The position numbers and the translations under genes were made by a program. DNA of 64,000 bases. Source: Microbacterium thalli. Lineage in GTDB: Bacteria > Actinomycetota > Actinomycetes > Actinomycetales > Microbacteriaceae. The notes under the pieces were generated by a model. The model made no database searches and was not told where the DNA came from. It was given only the letters and a program-made list of their open reading frames with translations. This document shows positions 51,122-60,445 of the stretch, one piece after another; the first letter of the stretch is position 1; each line of letters begins with the position of its first letter. Where the stretch lies: assembly GCF_028737325.1 (NCBI RefSeq), contig NZ_JAQZCH010000001.1, positions 1,346,732 through 1,410,731 of the forward strand. Reading direction: 5' to 3'.

Positions 51122-52108
51122 ATGGACATCGATCTCTCACTGTTGCGCACGGTCGAGCGAGAGAAGGAGATCCCCTTCGACGAACTCATCCGCATCATCG
51201 AGCAGGCCGTTCTGACGGCCTACGCGAAGCACACGTCGCCCGAGGGCGAGCTGCCCGAGGGCACCCGTGCCGCGCTCGATCGCAAGACCGGCCACGTCGC
51301 CATCTACGTGCCGCTGCGCGACGACGAGGGCGCGGTCATCGGCGAGGAGGAGTCGACCCCCGACGACTTCGGCCGCATCGCCGCGTTCGCCGCCAAGCAG
51401 GTCATCAGCCAGCGTCTGCGCGACATCGCCGATGACGCGGTGCTGGGGGAGTTCCGGGGCAAGGAGGGCGACATCGTCGCCGGCGTCATCCAGCAGGGGC
51501 CGAACCCTCGGATGGTGCACGTCGACCTCGGCACGATCGAGGCGATCCTCCCGCCCGAAGAGCAGGTCGCCGGCGAGGAGTACCGGCACGGTTCGCGCCT
51601 GCGCGTCTACGTGACCTCGGTCGCGAAGGGCGCGAAGGGCCCGTCGATCACGGTCTCGCGCACCCACCCCGGTCTGGTGCGCAAGCTCTTCGCGATGGAG
51701 GTGCCCGAGATCGCGAACGGTCTCGTCGAGATCACCTCGCTCGCCCGCGAGGCGGGCCACCGCACGAAGATCGCCGTCACGGCGAACGACCCGTCGATCA
51801 ACGCGAAGGGTGCATGCATCGGCGAGCTCGGACGACGGGTGCGAGCGGTGACCGAAGAGCTCGGCGGCGAGAAGATCGACATCATCGACTTCAACGCCGA
51901 CCTCGCCACGTTCGTGGCGAATGCGCTGTCGCCGGCGAAGGTCACCTCGAGCTTCGTCCTCGACGCGTCCACGAAGGCCGTCCGGGCGCTCGTGCCCGAC
52001 TACCAGCTGTCGCTCGCGATCGGCAAGGAGGGGCAGAACGCCCGCCTGGCCGCGAAGCTCACCGGCGCGAAGATCGACATCCAGCCCGACTCGATCCTGG
52101 AGTCGTGA
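51122..52108 (+). CDS. nusA: Transcription termination/antitermination factor NusA
   Basis: 328 residues, the short actinobacterial form without the C-terminal acidic repeats of E. coli NusA. N-terminal RNA-polymerase-binding domain (LSLLRTVEREKEIPFDELIRIIEQAVLTAY), S1 domain about 105-185, then two KH domains (VRKLFAMEVPEIANGLVEI ... ALVPDYQLSLAIGKEGQNARLAAKLTG). ATG 51122 has GGAGGGCACC upstream. An in-frame ATG at 51071 would add 17 residues and sits at leaderless distance from a -10 box. ylxR and infB follow; rimP, normally upstream, is missing. Confidence 0.96.
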   Translation: MDIDLSLLRTVEREKEIPFDELIRIIEQAVLTAYAKHTSPEGELPEGTRAALDRKTGHVAIYVPLRDDEGAVIGEEESTPDDFGRIAAFAAKQVISQRLRDIADDAVLGEFRGKEGDIVAGVIQQGPNPRMVHVDLGTIEAILPPEEQVAGEEYRHGSRLRVYVTSVAKGAKGPSITVSRTHPGLVRKLFAMEVPEIANGLVEITSLAREAGHRTKIAVTANDPSINAKGACIGELGRRVRAVTEELGGEKIDIIDFNADLATFVANALSPAKVTSSFVLDASTKAVRALVPDYQLSLAIGKEGQNARLAAKLTGAKIDIQPDSILES

Positions 52109-52171
52109 GGCTCGCCGGCTGCGCAGCCGCGTCGGCGCGATCGCAACGTCCGACCCGGTCGAGGGGGTAGA

Positions 52172-52423
52172 ATGGATCCTGTTCGAACGTGCGTGGGATG
52201 TCGCGCGCGTGCCTCCCGGTCCTCACTCCTGCGAGTCGTGGCCCGCGACGGCGTCCTGATCGCAGATCCGGCCGCCTCGCTTCCGGGGCGGGGCGCGTGG
52301 GTGCATGACACGACGGAATGCGTGGATGCCGCCCTGCGGCGTCGTGCTTTCGGACGAGCTCTGCGACTGTCCGGCCCACTGGACACGCAGGATTTCCAGA
52401 TTGATCACCAGCGCAAAGGCTGA
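52172..52423 (+). CDS. ylxR: YlxR family RNA-binding protein (DUF448)
   Basis: 83 residues, usual length. Conserved MDPVRTCVGCRARASRSSLLRVV and LPGRGAWVHDTTECVDAALRRRAFGRAL, the motif core of the family. It lies between nusA and infB, its standard place in many bacteria. The ATG is embedded in a TAGAATG sequence that resembles a -10 box, but the NusA/YlxR spacing (63 bases) favours read-through. Confidence 0.92.
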   Translation: MDPVRTCVGCRARASRSSLLRVVARDGVLIADPAASLPGRGAWVHDTTECVDAALRRRAFGRALRLSGPLDTQDFQIDHQRKG

Positions 52424-52518
52424 ACGGCTATGGACACGAAGTGAACGGCTCCAGATGAGACCCGTCCGCGCTTAAACGGTCCGCCCTGTCCGAGGGTGGG
52501 CCTTCTGACAGGAGAATT

Positions 52519-55332
52519 GTGGCAAAACCACGCGTACATGAGATCGCTTCCGAGCTCGGCGTCGACAGCAAAGTCGCACTCGCCAAGCTGAAGGAGCTCG
52601 GCGAGTTCGTCAAGAGCCCGTCATCGACCATCGAGCCTCCCGTGGCTCGCAAGCTGCGGGCTGCGCTCCAGGCCGAGGGCGGTTCCGCCGCTGCGGCCCC
52701 CGCGCCCGCCGCTTCTTCGGGCCCGCGCCCCGGCGCCGCCCGTCCGGGTGCCGGCAAGCCCGGTCCCGCTGGCGCCAAGCCCGGCCCTGCCGGCGCGAAG
52801 CCCGGCCCCGCGAAGCCCGCCGCACCGGCTGCGCCCGAGGCGCCCGCCGCTCCGGCCGCCCCCGCGGCATCCACCCCGGCCGCGCCGGCGACCCCGGCTG
52901 CTCAGCCCGCGGCCCCCGCCGCGCCCTCTGCCCCGACTCCCGGTGCCGGCAAGCCCGGCCCGGCCAAGCCCGCGGGCCCGACGCCCGGCGGCTCGCAGCC
53001 TCCGCGTCCGGGTGGCGCGCGTCCCGGCAACAACCCCTTCGCTCCTTCGCAGGGCATGGGTCAGCGTCCCGCCGGCCCGCGTCCGGGCAACAACCCCTTC
53101 GCTTCAGCGCAGGGCATGGGTCAGCGACCCAACCCCGGCAACATCCCGCGTCCGCAGGCTCCGCGTCCCGGCGCCCCGCGTCCCGGCGCTCCGCGTCCCG
53201 GTGGCGCTGGTCGTCCCGGTGGTGGCGGTCGTCCCGGCGCGCCGTTCCAGCAGCGTCCCGGTGGTCCCGGTCGTCCCGGCGGTGCCGGCGGCGGGTTCCA
53301 GCGTCCCGGTGGCGCCCCGGGCGGCGGCGGTTTCGCCGGTCGTCCCGGTGGCGGTGGCGGCCGTGGCCGTGGTCCCGGCGGTGGCACCGCAGGTGCCTTC
53401 GGCAAGGGCGGCGGCAAGTCGAAGCAGCGTAAGTCGCGTCGCGCGAAGCGGCAGGAATTCGAGATGCGGTCGGCGCCGGTCGTCGGCGGTGTCAACGTCC
53501 AGAAGGGCAACGGCGAGATCATCCGCCTGCGCCGTGGCGCGTCGATCGCGGACTTCGCCGACAAGCTCGAGGCGCTGCGCGGCTACACGGTGCAGCCCGG
53601 CACGCTCGTGACCATCCTGTTCAACCTGGGTGAGATGGCCACGGCCACCGAGTCGCTCGACGAAGCCACCTTCGAGGTGCTCGGCGAGGAGCTCGGCTAC
53701 ACCATCCAGATGGTCTCGCCCGAGGACGAGGACAAAGAGCTCCTCGAGGGCTTCGGTCTCGACCTGGATGCCGAGCTGGAGGCCGAGAGCGAGGACGACC
53801 TCGAGATCCGTCCTCCCGTGGTCACCGTCATGGGCCACGTCGACCACGGTAAGACGCGACTGCTCGATGCGATCCGTCAGACCAACGTGGTCGCGGGCGA
53901 AGCCGGCGGCATCACGCAGCACATCGGTGCTTACCAGGTCTGGACCGAGCACGAGGGGATCGAGCGGGCCATCACCTTCATCGACACCCCGGGTCACGAG
54001 GCGTTCACCGCCATGCGTGCCCGTGGTGCGCAGGTGACCGACCTCGCGATCCTCGTGGTCGCCGCCGACGACGGCATCATGCCGCAGACGGTGGAGGCGT
54101 TGAACCACGCACAGGCGGCGAACGTGCCGATCGTGGTCGCGGTCAACAAGGTCGACAAGCCCGACGCCAACCCCGGCAAGGTGCGCCAGCAGCTCACCGA
54201 GTACGGTCTCGTGGCCGAGGAGTACGGCGGCGACGTGATGTTCGTCGACGTGTCCGCTCGTCAGGGCACCGGCATCCAGGAGCTTCTGGACGCGGTGCTG
54301 CTCACGGCCGACGCCGGGCTCGACCTCACGGCGAACCCGAACAAGGCGGCGCGCGGTGTCGCGATCGAGGCCAAGCTCGACAAGGGCCGCGGTTCGATCG
54401 CCACGGTGCTCATCCAGTCCGGAACGCTGCGCGTCGGAGACGCGATCGTCGCCGGAACGGCGTACGGCCGCGTGCGTGCCATGGTCGACGAGAACGGCGA
54501 CGCCGTCGAAGAGGCCTACCCGTCGCGTCCGGTCCAGGTGCAGGGTCTGAACTCCGTGCCCCGCGCCGGTGACGTGTTCATCGTCACCGACGAGGACCGC
54601 ACGGCGCGTCAGATCGCTGAGAAGCGTGAGGCCGCCGAGCGCAACGCCCAGCTGGCCAAGGCCCGCAAGCGCATCTCGCTCGAGGACTTCACCCGTGCTC
54701 TCGAAGAGGGCAAGGTCGAGTCGCTCAACCTCATCATCAAGGGTGACGTCTCGGGTGCCGTCGAGGCCCTCGAGGAGTCGCTGCTCAAGATCGAGGTGGA
54801 CGACTCCGTGCAGCTGCGGATCATCCACCGCGGCGTCGGTGCCATCACCGAGTCGGACATCAACCTGGCGACGATCGACAACGCGATCGTCATCGGCTTC
54901 AACGTCCGTCCCGACACGAAGGCGCGCGAGCGTGCTGCCCGCGAGGGTGTGGACGTCCGGTTCTACTCGGTCATCTACAACGCGATCGACGACGTCGAGC
55001 AGTCGCTCAAGGGCATGCTCAAGCCGGAGTACGAAGAGGTCCAGTCGGGTGTGGCCGAGATCCGCGAGGTGTTCCGCTCCTCGAAGTTCGGCAACATCGC
55101 GGGTGTCATCGTCCGTTCGGGCACGATCACGCGCAACGCGAAGGCACGCGTCATCCGCGACGGTGTGGTGCTCGCCGATGGCCTGGCCATCGAGTCGCTC
55201 CGCCGCTTCAAGGACGACGTCACCGAGGTCCGCACGGACTTCGAAGCCGGTATCGGCCTCGGCAAGTACAACGACATCCAGATCGGTGACGAGATCGAGA
55301 CCACCGAGATGGTGGAGAAGCCGCGCGGCTGA
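52519..55332 (+). CDS. infB: Translation initiation factor IF-2
   Basis: 937 residues. IF2_N domain at 1-52 ([35 protein letters not shown]), then a long Ala/Pro/Gly-rich linker to about 310 with two nearly identical repeats of [17 protein letters not shown], then Arg/Gly-rich sequence. The GTPase domain has [12 protein letters not shown] (about 438), DTPGHEAF and NKVD; domains II-IV follow to the end. It recruits fMet-tRNA to the 30S subunit. GTG 52519 follows ACAGGAG. A 21-bp inverted repeat separates it from rbfA. Confidence 0.98.
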   Translation: MAKPRVHEIASELGVDSKVALAKLKELGEFVKSPSSTIEPPVARKLRAALQAEGGSAAAAPAPAASSGPRPGAARPGAGKPGPAGAKPGPAGAKPGPAKPAAPAAPEAPAAPAAPAASTPAAPATPAAQPAAPAAPSAPTPGAGKPGPAKPAGPTPGGSQPPRPGGARPGNNPFAPSQGMGQRPAGPRPGNNPFASAQGMGQRPNPGNIPRPQAPRPGAPRPGAPRPGGAGRPGGGGRPGAPFQQRPGGPGRPGGAGGGFQRPGGAPGGGGFAGRPGGGGGRGRGPGGGTAGAFGKGGGKSKQRKSRRAKRQEFEMRSAPVVGGVNVQKGNGEIIRLRRGASIADFADKLEALRGYTVQPGTLVTILFNLGEMATATESLDEATFEVLGEELGYTIQMVSPEDEDKELLEGFGLDLDAELEAESEDDLEIRPPVVTVMGHVDHGKTRLLDAIRQTNVVAGEAGGITQHIGAYQVWTEHEGIERAITFIDTPGHEAFTAMRARGAQVTDLAILVVAADDGIMPQTVEALNHAQAANVPIVVAVNKVDKPDANPGKVRQQLTEYGLVAEEYGGDVMFVDVSARQGTGIQELLDAVLLTADAGLDLTANPNKAARGVAIEAKLDKGRGSIATVLIQSGTLRVGDAIVAGTAYGRVRAMVDENGDAVEEAYPSRPVQVQGLNSVPRAGDVFIVTDEDRTARQIAEKREAAERNAQLAKARKRISLEDFTRALEEGKVESLNLIIKGDVSGAVEALEESLLKIEVDDSVQLRIIHRGVGAITESDINLATIDNAIVIGFNVRPDTKARERAAREGVDVRFYSVIYNAIDDVEQSLKGMLKPEYEEVQSGVAEIREVFRSSKFGNIAGVIVRSGTITRNAKARVIRDGVVLADGLAIESLRRFKDDVTEVRTDFEAGIGLGKYNDIQIGDEIETTEMVEKPRG

Positions 55333-55350
55333 CCCATCGTTGGTTGCTAC

Positions 55351-55415
55351 GGCGATGGATGTCGCTCGGATGACGGGACCCCCAAGACCCGACTATCCGA
55401 GCGACATCCATCGCC
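55351..55415. repeat. Perfect 21-bp inverted repeat between infB and rbfA
   Basis: Arm 55351-55371 is exactly complementary to 55395-55415, with a 23-base centre. It begins 18 bases after the infB stop and ends 51 bases before the rbfA start. As RNA it gives a very stable stem without a T run. It could be a terminator, an RNase III cleavage site or a mobile-repeat footprint. Confidence 0.9.
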
Positions 55416-55466
55416 TCCGCAGTCGCCGGTCCGCCGACGAGCGGGCCCGAAGAAGGAGAAGAAGGT

Positions 55467-55904
55467 ATGTCCAGCGAACGTCAGTCGCGCCTGGCCGATC
55501 GCATCCGCGTCCTCGTCGCGGAGCGTCTGGAGAAGGGCCTGCGCGACCCGCGGCTCGGCTTCGTGACCATCACGGACGTGCGCGTCACCGGTGACCTGCA
55601 GCACGCCTCGGTGTTCTACACCGTGTACGGCTCGGACCAGGAGCGCGCCGACTCCGCCGAGGCGCTGCGGGCGGCCACGGGCATGCTGCGCAGCGAGGTC
55701 GGGCGCAAGCTCGGCGTCCGCCTGACCCCGACCCTCGAGTTCATCCTCGACGCGATCCCGGAGAACGCCGGGCACATCGAGCACCTGCTGCGCGAAGCGC
55801 GCGAGCGGGATGCCGCGACCGCCGCCACCGCGACCGGTGCGGACTACGCGGGAGAGCCCGACCCCTACGTCAAGCCGCGCGAGATCGCGGACGACGAGGA
55901 CTGA
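55467..55904 (+). CDS. rbfA: 30S ribosome-binding factor A
   Basis: 145 residues. KH-type fold: RLADRIRVLVAERLEKGLRDPRLGFVTITDVRVTGDLQHASVFYTVYG, RSEVGRKLGVRLTPTLEFILD, HIEHLLREA. Needed for maturation of the 16S rRNA 5' end. The C-terminal 30 residues form an Ala/Thr- and acid-rich tail common in actinobacteria. AGGAGAAGAAGG is upstream of the ATG. Usually co-transcribed with infB; the intervening inverted repeat may uncouple them. Confidence 0.96.
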   Translation: MSSERQSRLADRIRVLVAERLEKGLRDPRLGFVTITDVRVTGDLQHASVFYTVYGSDQERADSAEALRAATGMLRSEVGRKLGVRLTPTLEFILDAIPENAGHIEHLLREARERDAATAATATGADYAGEPDPYVKPREIADDED

Positions 55905-55910
55905 TCGGAC

Positions 55911-55938
55911 GGGGGATGTCGCTGCGGCGGCATCCCCC
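55911..55938. terminator. Terminator between rbfA and mutY
   Basis: GGGGGATG (55911-55918) pairs with CATCCCCC (55931-55938), with an inner CGC/GCG extension, between convergent genes. TTCC follows on the plus strand. Confidence 0.65.
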
Positions 55939-55949
55939 TTCCTCGATCG

Positions 55950-56816
55950 TCAGCGGGGAAGGCGCAACCGTCCGTCGACCGCTTCGACGAGGCCGTCGGC
56001 GACGAGCGAGTCGATCGCGCGGTCGCGCTGCACGAGATCCGGCCAGTCGGGCACGACGTCGGTGCTCGCGACGTCGTGCGCGGGTGCGTCGCGCAGCACC
56101 CGCAGAACGGCGCCGCGCGCCTGCCGGTCGCTGCCTTCGTAGCGGGCCTGTTTCACGCGGGTGTCACCGGTATCGGGGTAGCCCGCGACGCGCCATGCGC
56201 AGCGATCGCTCAGCGGGCACGCCTCGCACCTCGGAGCGAGCGCCGTGCAGACCAGGGCGCCGAGCTCCATCGCCGCGGCGTTGACCACCGCCGCGTCCGG
56301 GACGCTCGCGGGCAGGATCGCGCTCATGTCGGCCAGGTCGCGTTTGGCCGCCGGCCCGGGCTGCGAACGCCCGTCCACCGCGCGCGCGAGCACGCGCCGG
56401 GTGTTGGTGTCGACGACCGGATGCCGGTCGCCGTAGGCGAACACGGCGACGGCGCGCGCGGTGTAGTCGCCGATGCCCGTGAGCGCGAGCAGGTCGTCGA
56501 CGTCGCGGGGCACGATGCCGTCGTGGCGGTCGCGGATCTCGACCGCTGCCCGGTGCAGCCACAGCGCCCGCCGCGGGTATCCGAGGTTGGCCCAGTGGCG
56601 CACGGCGTCGGCCGGCGGGGCCGCCGCGAGGTCCGCGGGCGTCGGCCACCGCTCCAGCCACGCTTCGAGCAGCGGGATCACTCGGCTGACCGGGGTCTGC
56701 TGCAGCATGAACTCGCTGACGAGCGTGCCCCATGCGCCGAAACCGGCACGACGCCAGGGCAGGTCGCGCGCGTTGTCGCGGTACCACTCGATGAGCGGTG
56801 CGGCGAGGTCCGACAT
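55950..56816 (-). CDS. mutY: A/G-specific adenine glycosylase
   Basis: 288 residues. Removes adenine mispaired with 8-oxoguanine. Conserved: LPWRRAGFGAWGTLVSEFMLQQTPVSRV (catalytic Glu), helix-hairpin-helix LTGIGDYTARAVAVFAYGDRHPVVDTNTRRV (catalytic Asp), and the 4Fe-4S loop CTALAPRCEACPLSDRC (Cys-x6-Cys-x2-Cys-x5-Cys). Shorter than E. coli MutY (350) because the NUDIX-like C-domain that recognises oxoG is absent, as in most actinobacterial forms. ATG 56816 lies 6 bases below a minus-strand TAGGCT box. Confidence 0.92.
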   Translation of the reverse strand: MSDLAAPLIEWYRDNARDLPWRRAGFGAWGTLVSEFMLQQTPVSRVIPLLEAWLERWPTPADLAAAPPADAVRHWANLGYPRRALWLHRAAVEIRDRHDGIVPRDVDDLLALTGIGDYTARAVAVFAYGDRHPVVDTNTRRVLARAVDGRSQPGPAAKRDLADMSAILPASVPDAAVVNAAAMELGALVCTALAPRCEACPLSDRCAWRVAGYPDTGDTRVKQARYEGSDRQARGAVLRVLRDAPAHDVASTDVVPDWPDLVQRDRAIDSLVADGLVEAVDGRLRLPR

Positions 56817-56822
56817 CCCTCC

Positions 56823-56828
56823 AGCCTA
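56823..56828 (-). promoter_or_regulatory. Leaderless-type -10 box of mutY
   Basis: Minus-strand TAGGCT, 6 bases ahead of the ATG at 56816. Confidence 0.5.
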
Positions 56829-56935
56829 AGCGGCCGCGGATGAGACGCACGCCGAGCGTGGGGCCCAGATGAGACCGCGCGCGGTCGGCGAAACGGCACC
56901 CGAAGCGCCGGACCGGCGGGCACGGCCCAGCGCCG

Positions 56936-56941
56936 TAGGCT
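56936..56941 (+). promoter_or_regulatory. Leaderless-type -10 box of truB
   Basis: TAGGCT, 7 bases ahead of the ATG at 56949; GGAAGG between them could also act as a very close ribosome site. Confidence 0.45.
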
Positions 56942-56948
56942 GGAAGGT

Positions 56949-57860
56949 ATGCCCGAACCCGCGCCCCGTGGCATCCTGCTCGTCGACAAATCGGGCGGGA
57001 TGACCAGTCATGACGTCGTCGCCCGCGCTCGTCGGGCGCTCGGCACCCGCAAGATCGGGCACGCCGGGACGCTCGACCCGATGGCGACCGGCTTGCTCGT
57101 GCTCGGCGTCGGTGCCGCGACGCGGCTGCTGACCTACATCGTCGGCCTCGACAAGACGTACGAAGCGACGATCCGGCTCGGCGTCGCGACCGACTCCGAC
57201 GACGCGGACGGGGGCGAGACCGCACGCGCGCATCCGGATGCCGTCGCGGCGGTCACCCGCGAGCGCATCGACGCCGGCGTCCGCGAGCTCACGGGAGAGA
57301 TCGCGCAGGTGCCGAGCCGGGTTTCGGCGATCAAGGTCGGGGGCAAACGCGCCTACGATCTCGTGCGCGCCGGCGAGGAGGTCGAACTGAAGGCCCGTCG
57401 CGTGACGGTCTCGCGCTTCGACGTCGTCGCCGTGCGCGGTGCCGACCTTGACGCGGGCGGCACCGCCGTGGACGTCGATGTCGTGGTCGACTGCACGAGC
57501 GGAACCTACATCCGGGCCCTCGCCCGAGACCTCGGCGCCGACCTCGGCGTCGGCGGTCACCTGACGGCGCTGCGACGCACTCGCATCGGCCCGTTCGCGG
57601 TGGCCGACGCGGGCCCCGAGATCGAACCCGGCGCAGCGCTGCTGAGCGACGCGGCCGTGGCCACGGCGGTGCTCGGTGCCTTCGACGTCAGCGCCGACGA
57701 GGCCCGCGATCTGCGGCACGGCAAGCGGCTGCCCGGAGCCGCGGCGCGGCTGACCGGAGACACCCCGGCCGCCGTCGATCCGGACGGGCGACTCGTCGGC
57801 ATCGTCGAACGACGGGGTGACGACGTCAAGAGCCTCATGAACATGGCGGCGGACGCGTGA
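56949..57860 (+). CDS. truB: tRNA pseudouridine(55) synthase
   Basis: 303 residues. Catalytic Asp43 lies in KIGHAGTLDPMATGLLVLGVGAATRL. Other motifs: GILLVDKSGGMTSHDVV, YEATIRLGVATDSDD, QVPSRVSAIKVGGKRAYDLVRAG, VVDCTSGTYIRALARDLGADLGVGGHLTALRRT. It makes Psi55 in the T loop of tRNAs. Its stop overlaps the next GTG start (GTGA), so truB heads a four-gene unit ending with ribF. Confidence 0.96.
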   Translation: MPEPAPRGILLVDKSGGMTSHDVVARARRALGTRKIGHAGTLDPMATGLLVLGVGAATRLLTYIVGLDKTYEATIRLGVATDSDDADGGETARAHPDAVAAVTRERIDAGVRELTGEIAQVPSRVSAIKVGGKRAYDLVRAGEEVELKARRVTVSRFDVVAVRGADLDAGGTAVDVDVVVDCTSGTYIRALARDLGADLGVGGHLTALRRTRIGPFAVADAGPEIEPGAALLSDAAVATAVLGAFDVSADEARDLRHGKRLPGAAARLTGDTPAAVDPDGRLVGIVERRGDDVKSLMNMAADA

Positions 57861-58225
57861 TCTCGGTCTTCACCATCGTGCAGGTCGCGATAGCGGTCGC
57901 CGCGGGTCTGCTGTGCGTCGTCCTGGGGCTCGCGAACCGGCGCCCCAGCGACCTGTCGGTGGGGTCGCTCGCGCTCGTCGAGCTGCTTCTGCTGGCGCAG
58001 GTCGTCATCGCGATCGTCGCCCCCTTCGCCGGCAACAGCCCGAGCGGAAGCGCGCTGGAGTTCTGGGTCTACCTCGTCTCCGCGGTGCTGATCCCACCGG
58101 CGGCGGTGTTCTGGGCGCTCGTCGAGCGCAGCCGCTGGAGCACCGTCATCCTGGGCGTCGCCGCGCTGTCGGTGGCGGTCATGGTGTGGCGGATGCAGGT
58201 CATCTGGACGGTTCAGGTCGGCTGA
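57857..58225 (+). CDS. Small membrane protein, unknown function
   Basis: 122 residues with four hydrophobic segments (about 5-25, 35-58, 68-90, 96-113). No recognised motif. GTG 57857 overlaps the truB stop by four bases. Its place between truB and ribF and the coupling suggest membrane-associated housekeeping or merely transport with the operon; nothing in the sequence decides. Confidence 0.75.
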   Translation: MISVFTIVQVAIAVAAGLLCVVLGLANRRPSDLSVGSLALVELLLLAQVVIAIVAPFAGNSPSGSALEFWVYLVSAVLIPPAAVFWALVERSRWSTVILGVAALSVAVMVWRMQVIWTVQVG

Positions 58226-58258
58226 AGCCGCACCGGTGGCGCCTATCATTGACAGGTC

Positions 58259-58711
58259 ATGGATCACACCCGTCCCCGTATGACCGGCATCGGTCGCGTC
58301 CTCGTGGTCGTGTACGCCGTGATGGCGCTCGCGGCCACGGGGCGCTCGTTCGTGCAGATCGTCGAGGACTTCGCCTACGCGCCGCTCGCGTACTCGCTGT
58401 CGGCGGTGGCCGCGCTCGTGTACGTCCTCGCGACGGTCGCCCTCGTGAACTCGGGTTCGCGCGCCTGGTACCTCGTCGCCTGGGTGGCGATCTGCTTCGA
58501 GCTCGCCGGCGTCCTCCTCGTCGGCACCCTCAGCCTCGTGCTGCCCGACCTGTTCTCGCACGACGCGACGGTGTGGTCGGGGTATGGCTTCGGATACTTC
58601 TGGGTGCCGTTGGCCTTGCCGTTCGTCGGCATCTGGTGGCTCGTCGCACACCGCGACGGCGCACCGAAGACCGAGGAGGCTCCGGCCGTCCTGGAGGGTT
58701 CGTCATGGTGA
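58259..58711 (+). CDS. Four-span membrane protein, unknown function
   Basis: 150 residues with four hydrophobic segments (about 7-27, 42-62, 71-95, 107-127) and a short charged C-terminal tail (HRDGAPKTEEAPAVLEG). Family not recognised. A TATCAT box 9 bases ahead of the ATG suggests its own promoter. It overlaps ribF by seven bases, so it is translated together with it. Confidence 0.78.
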   Translation: MDHTRPRMTGIGRVLVVVYAVMALAATGRSFVQIVEDFAYAPLAYSLSAVAALVYVLATVALVNSGSRAWYLVAWVAICFELAGVLLVGTLSLVLPDLFSHDATVWSGYGFGYFWVPLALPFVGIWWLVAHRDGAPKTEEAPAVLEGSSW

Positions 58712-59679
58712 CCGTGTTCCGCGATCCGGCCGAGGTCCCGCCCGGCTTCGGCCCCAGCGTCGTCGCGATCGGGAAGTTCGACGGTGTGCATTCGGGTCAC
58801 CGAGCCGTGATCGACCGGGCGCGGGTGGATGCCGCCGAGCTCGGCGCCCGCGTGGTCGCGGTCACCTTCGACCGCAACCCGCTGAGCCTGTTGCGTCCCG
58901 AGCTGTGCCCGCAGCCGCTCGTCGGCCTCGAGCAGAAGATCGGGCTTCTCGCGGCAGCGGGCGTCGATGCGGTGCTCGTGCTGCGTTTCGACGACGAGCT
59001 CGCCGCCCTGCCCGCCCGCACTTTCGTCGAGAGCATCCTCGTCGGCGCGCTCGGCGCTGTCGCGGTGCTGGTCGGCGACGACTTCCGGTTCGGCCGAGGC
59101 GGCGAGGGCGATCCGGACCTCCTCACGCGGCTCGGCGACGAGCTGGGATTCGACGTCGCAGTCATCGGCGACGTGCGCGCCCGCGACGCCGGACGCCGGG
59201 TCTCGTCGACCTGGGTGCGCGACCTGCTCGCCGAGGGCGACGTCGAAGGCGCCGCGCGGCTGCTCGGCCGCCCCCACGCGGTCGAGGGGGTCGTGGTGCA
59301 CGGGCTCAAGCGCGGGCGCGAGCTCGGTTACCCGACCGCCAACCTCTCCGCCGACGCGGCCGGGTTCATCCCCGCCGACGGGGTGTACGCCGGCTGGCTC
59401 GTCGACCAGGGTGCCGAGGGGCCCGCGGATGCCGCCGCCGGCAGCGTCATCCGCTATCCCGCCGCCATCTCCGTGGGCACCAATCCGACCTTCGACGACG
59501 TCCCACAGCGTCAGATCGAGGCGTATGTGCTCGACGAGACGACCCTCGACCTGTACGGGCACCGCGTCGAGGTGCGCTTCGCCGCGCGCATCCGCGGGAT
59601 GGTGGCGTTCACCGGCATCCCGGCGCTCATCGCCCAGATGGACGACGACATCGTCCGGGTGCGCGAAGCCCTGGCCTGA
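58705..59679 (+). CDS. ribF: Bifunctional riboflavin kinase / FAD synthetase
   Basis: 324 residues. N-terminal FMN adenylyltransferase: VVAIGKFDGVHSGHRAVIDRAR (nucleotide-binding GxFDGxHxGH), VLVGDDFRFGRGGEGD, and VSSTWVRDLLAEGD. C-terminal flavokinase: VVVHGLKRGRELGYPTANLSADA, then NPTFDD and YVLDETTLDLYGHRVEVRF. Makes FMN and FAD from riboflavin. ATG 58705 overlaps the stop of the preceding membrane protein. Last gene of the truB unit; convergent with deoC. Confidence 0.96.
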   Translation: MVTVFRDPAEVPPGFGPSVVAIGKFDGVHSGHRAVIDRARVDAAELGARVVAVTFDRNPLSLLRPELCPQPLVGLEQKIGLLAAAGVDAVLVLRFDDELAALPARTFVESILVGALGAVAVLVGDDFRFGRGGEGDPDLLTRLGDELGFDVAVIGDVRARDAGRRVSSTWVRDLLAEGDVEGAARLLGRPHAVEGVVVHGLKRGRELGYPTANLSADAAGFIPADGVYAGWLVDQGAEGPADAAAGSVIRYPAAISVGTNPTFDDVPQRQIEAYVLDETTLDLYGHRVEVRFAARIRGMVAFTGIPALIAQMDDDIVRVREALA

Positions 59680-59722
59680 CCGGCCCGGCGGCCGTCAGCC
59701 CGTGGGAGTCAGCCCGTGGGCG

Positions 59723-60439
59723 TCAGTACGACGACTGGTCGACGGCGCCGGTGGCCTCGCCGCCGGCCTCGATGCGCCGGGCCTCGCCGAGGATCGTGGC
59801 GCTGCCGCTCGTACCCAGGCGGGTGGCGCCGGCCTCGAGCATGGCCACGGCATCGGCGAAGCTGCGGACGCCGCCGGAGGCCTTCACCTGCACCGAGGGG
59901 CCGACGTTCTCGCGCATGAGGCGGACGTGGGGAACGGTCGCGCCGCCGCCCGCGAAGCCCGTGGACGTCTTGACGAAGTCCGCACCGCCGGCTTCGGTCA
60001 GGCGGCTGCCGCGTGCGATCTGCTCGTCGTCGAGCAGGCTGGTCTCGAGGATCACCTTGACGATCGAGTCGCCCGCGGCGTCGACCACCGCGCGGATGTC
60101 GTCGACCACGACGTCGTCGAAGCCCGAGCGCAGCGCCGCGATGTTGATCACCATGTCGAACTCGCTGGCACCGTCGGTGCGCGCCTGCTGGACCTCGGCG
60201 ACCTTCGCGGCGGTCGAGGTCGTGCCGTGCGGGAACCCGATGACGGTGCCGACGGCCACGCCGGTGCCCGCCAGACGCTCGACCGCATGCGCGATGTCGG
60301 ACGGACGCACGCACACCGAGAACACACGCCATTCGGCGGCGATGGCGAGCTCGGCGTCGACCTGCGAGCGGGTCAGCTCGGGCTTGAGGATCGCGTGGTC
60401 GAGGGTCGCAGCGAGGTCGCGCTCGGAGATCGTGGGCAT
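59723..60439 (-). CDS. deoC: Deoxyribose-phosphate aldolase
   Basis: 238 residues. Schiff-base Lys in DFVKTSTGFAGGGATVPHV, second active-site Lys in VQVKASGGVRSFADAVAMLEAGATRLGTS, and N-terminal LAATLDHAILKPELTRSQVDAELAIA. Splits deoxyribose 5-phosphate to glyceraldehyde 3-phosphate and acetaldehyde in nucleoside catabolism. No other deo genes are adjacent. ATG 60439 lies 6 bases below a minus-strand TACGCT box. Confidence 0.95.
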   Translation of the reverse strand: MPTISERDLAATLDHAILKPELTRSQVDAELAIAAEWRVFSVCVRPSDIAHAVERLAGTGVAVGTVIGFPHGTTSTAAKVAEVQQARTDGASEFDMVINIAALRSGFDDVVVDDIRAVVDAAGDSIVKVILETSLLDDEQIARGSRLTEAGGADFVKTSTGFAGGGATVPHVRLMRENVGPSVQVKASGGVRSFADAVAMLEAGATRLGTSGSATILGEARRIEAGGEATGAVDQSSY

Positions 60440-60445
60440 GGTCTC

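Noticed and set aside
52167..52172. TAGAAT as a promoter for ylxR
   Set aside because: It overlaps the ylxR ATG, so transcription would start inside the gene; read-through from nusA is simpler, though an internal promoter for infB is possible.
59694..59721. Two 14-bp copies of GTCAGCCCGTGGG(A/C) between ribF and deoC
   Set aside because: Only two copies plus a partial third; too short to support a function beyond chance duplication.
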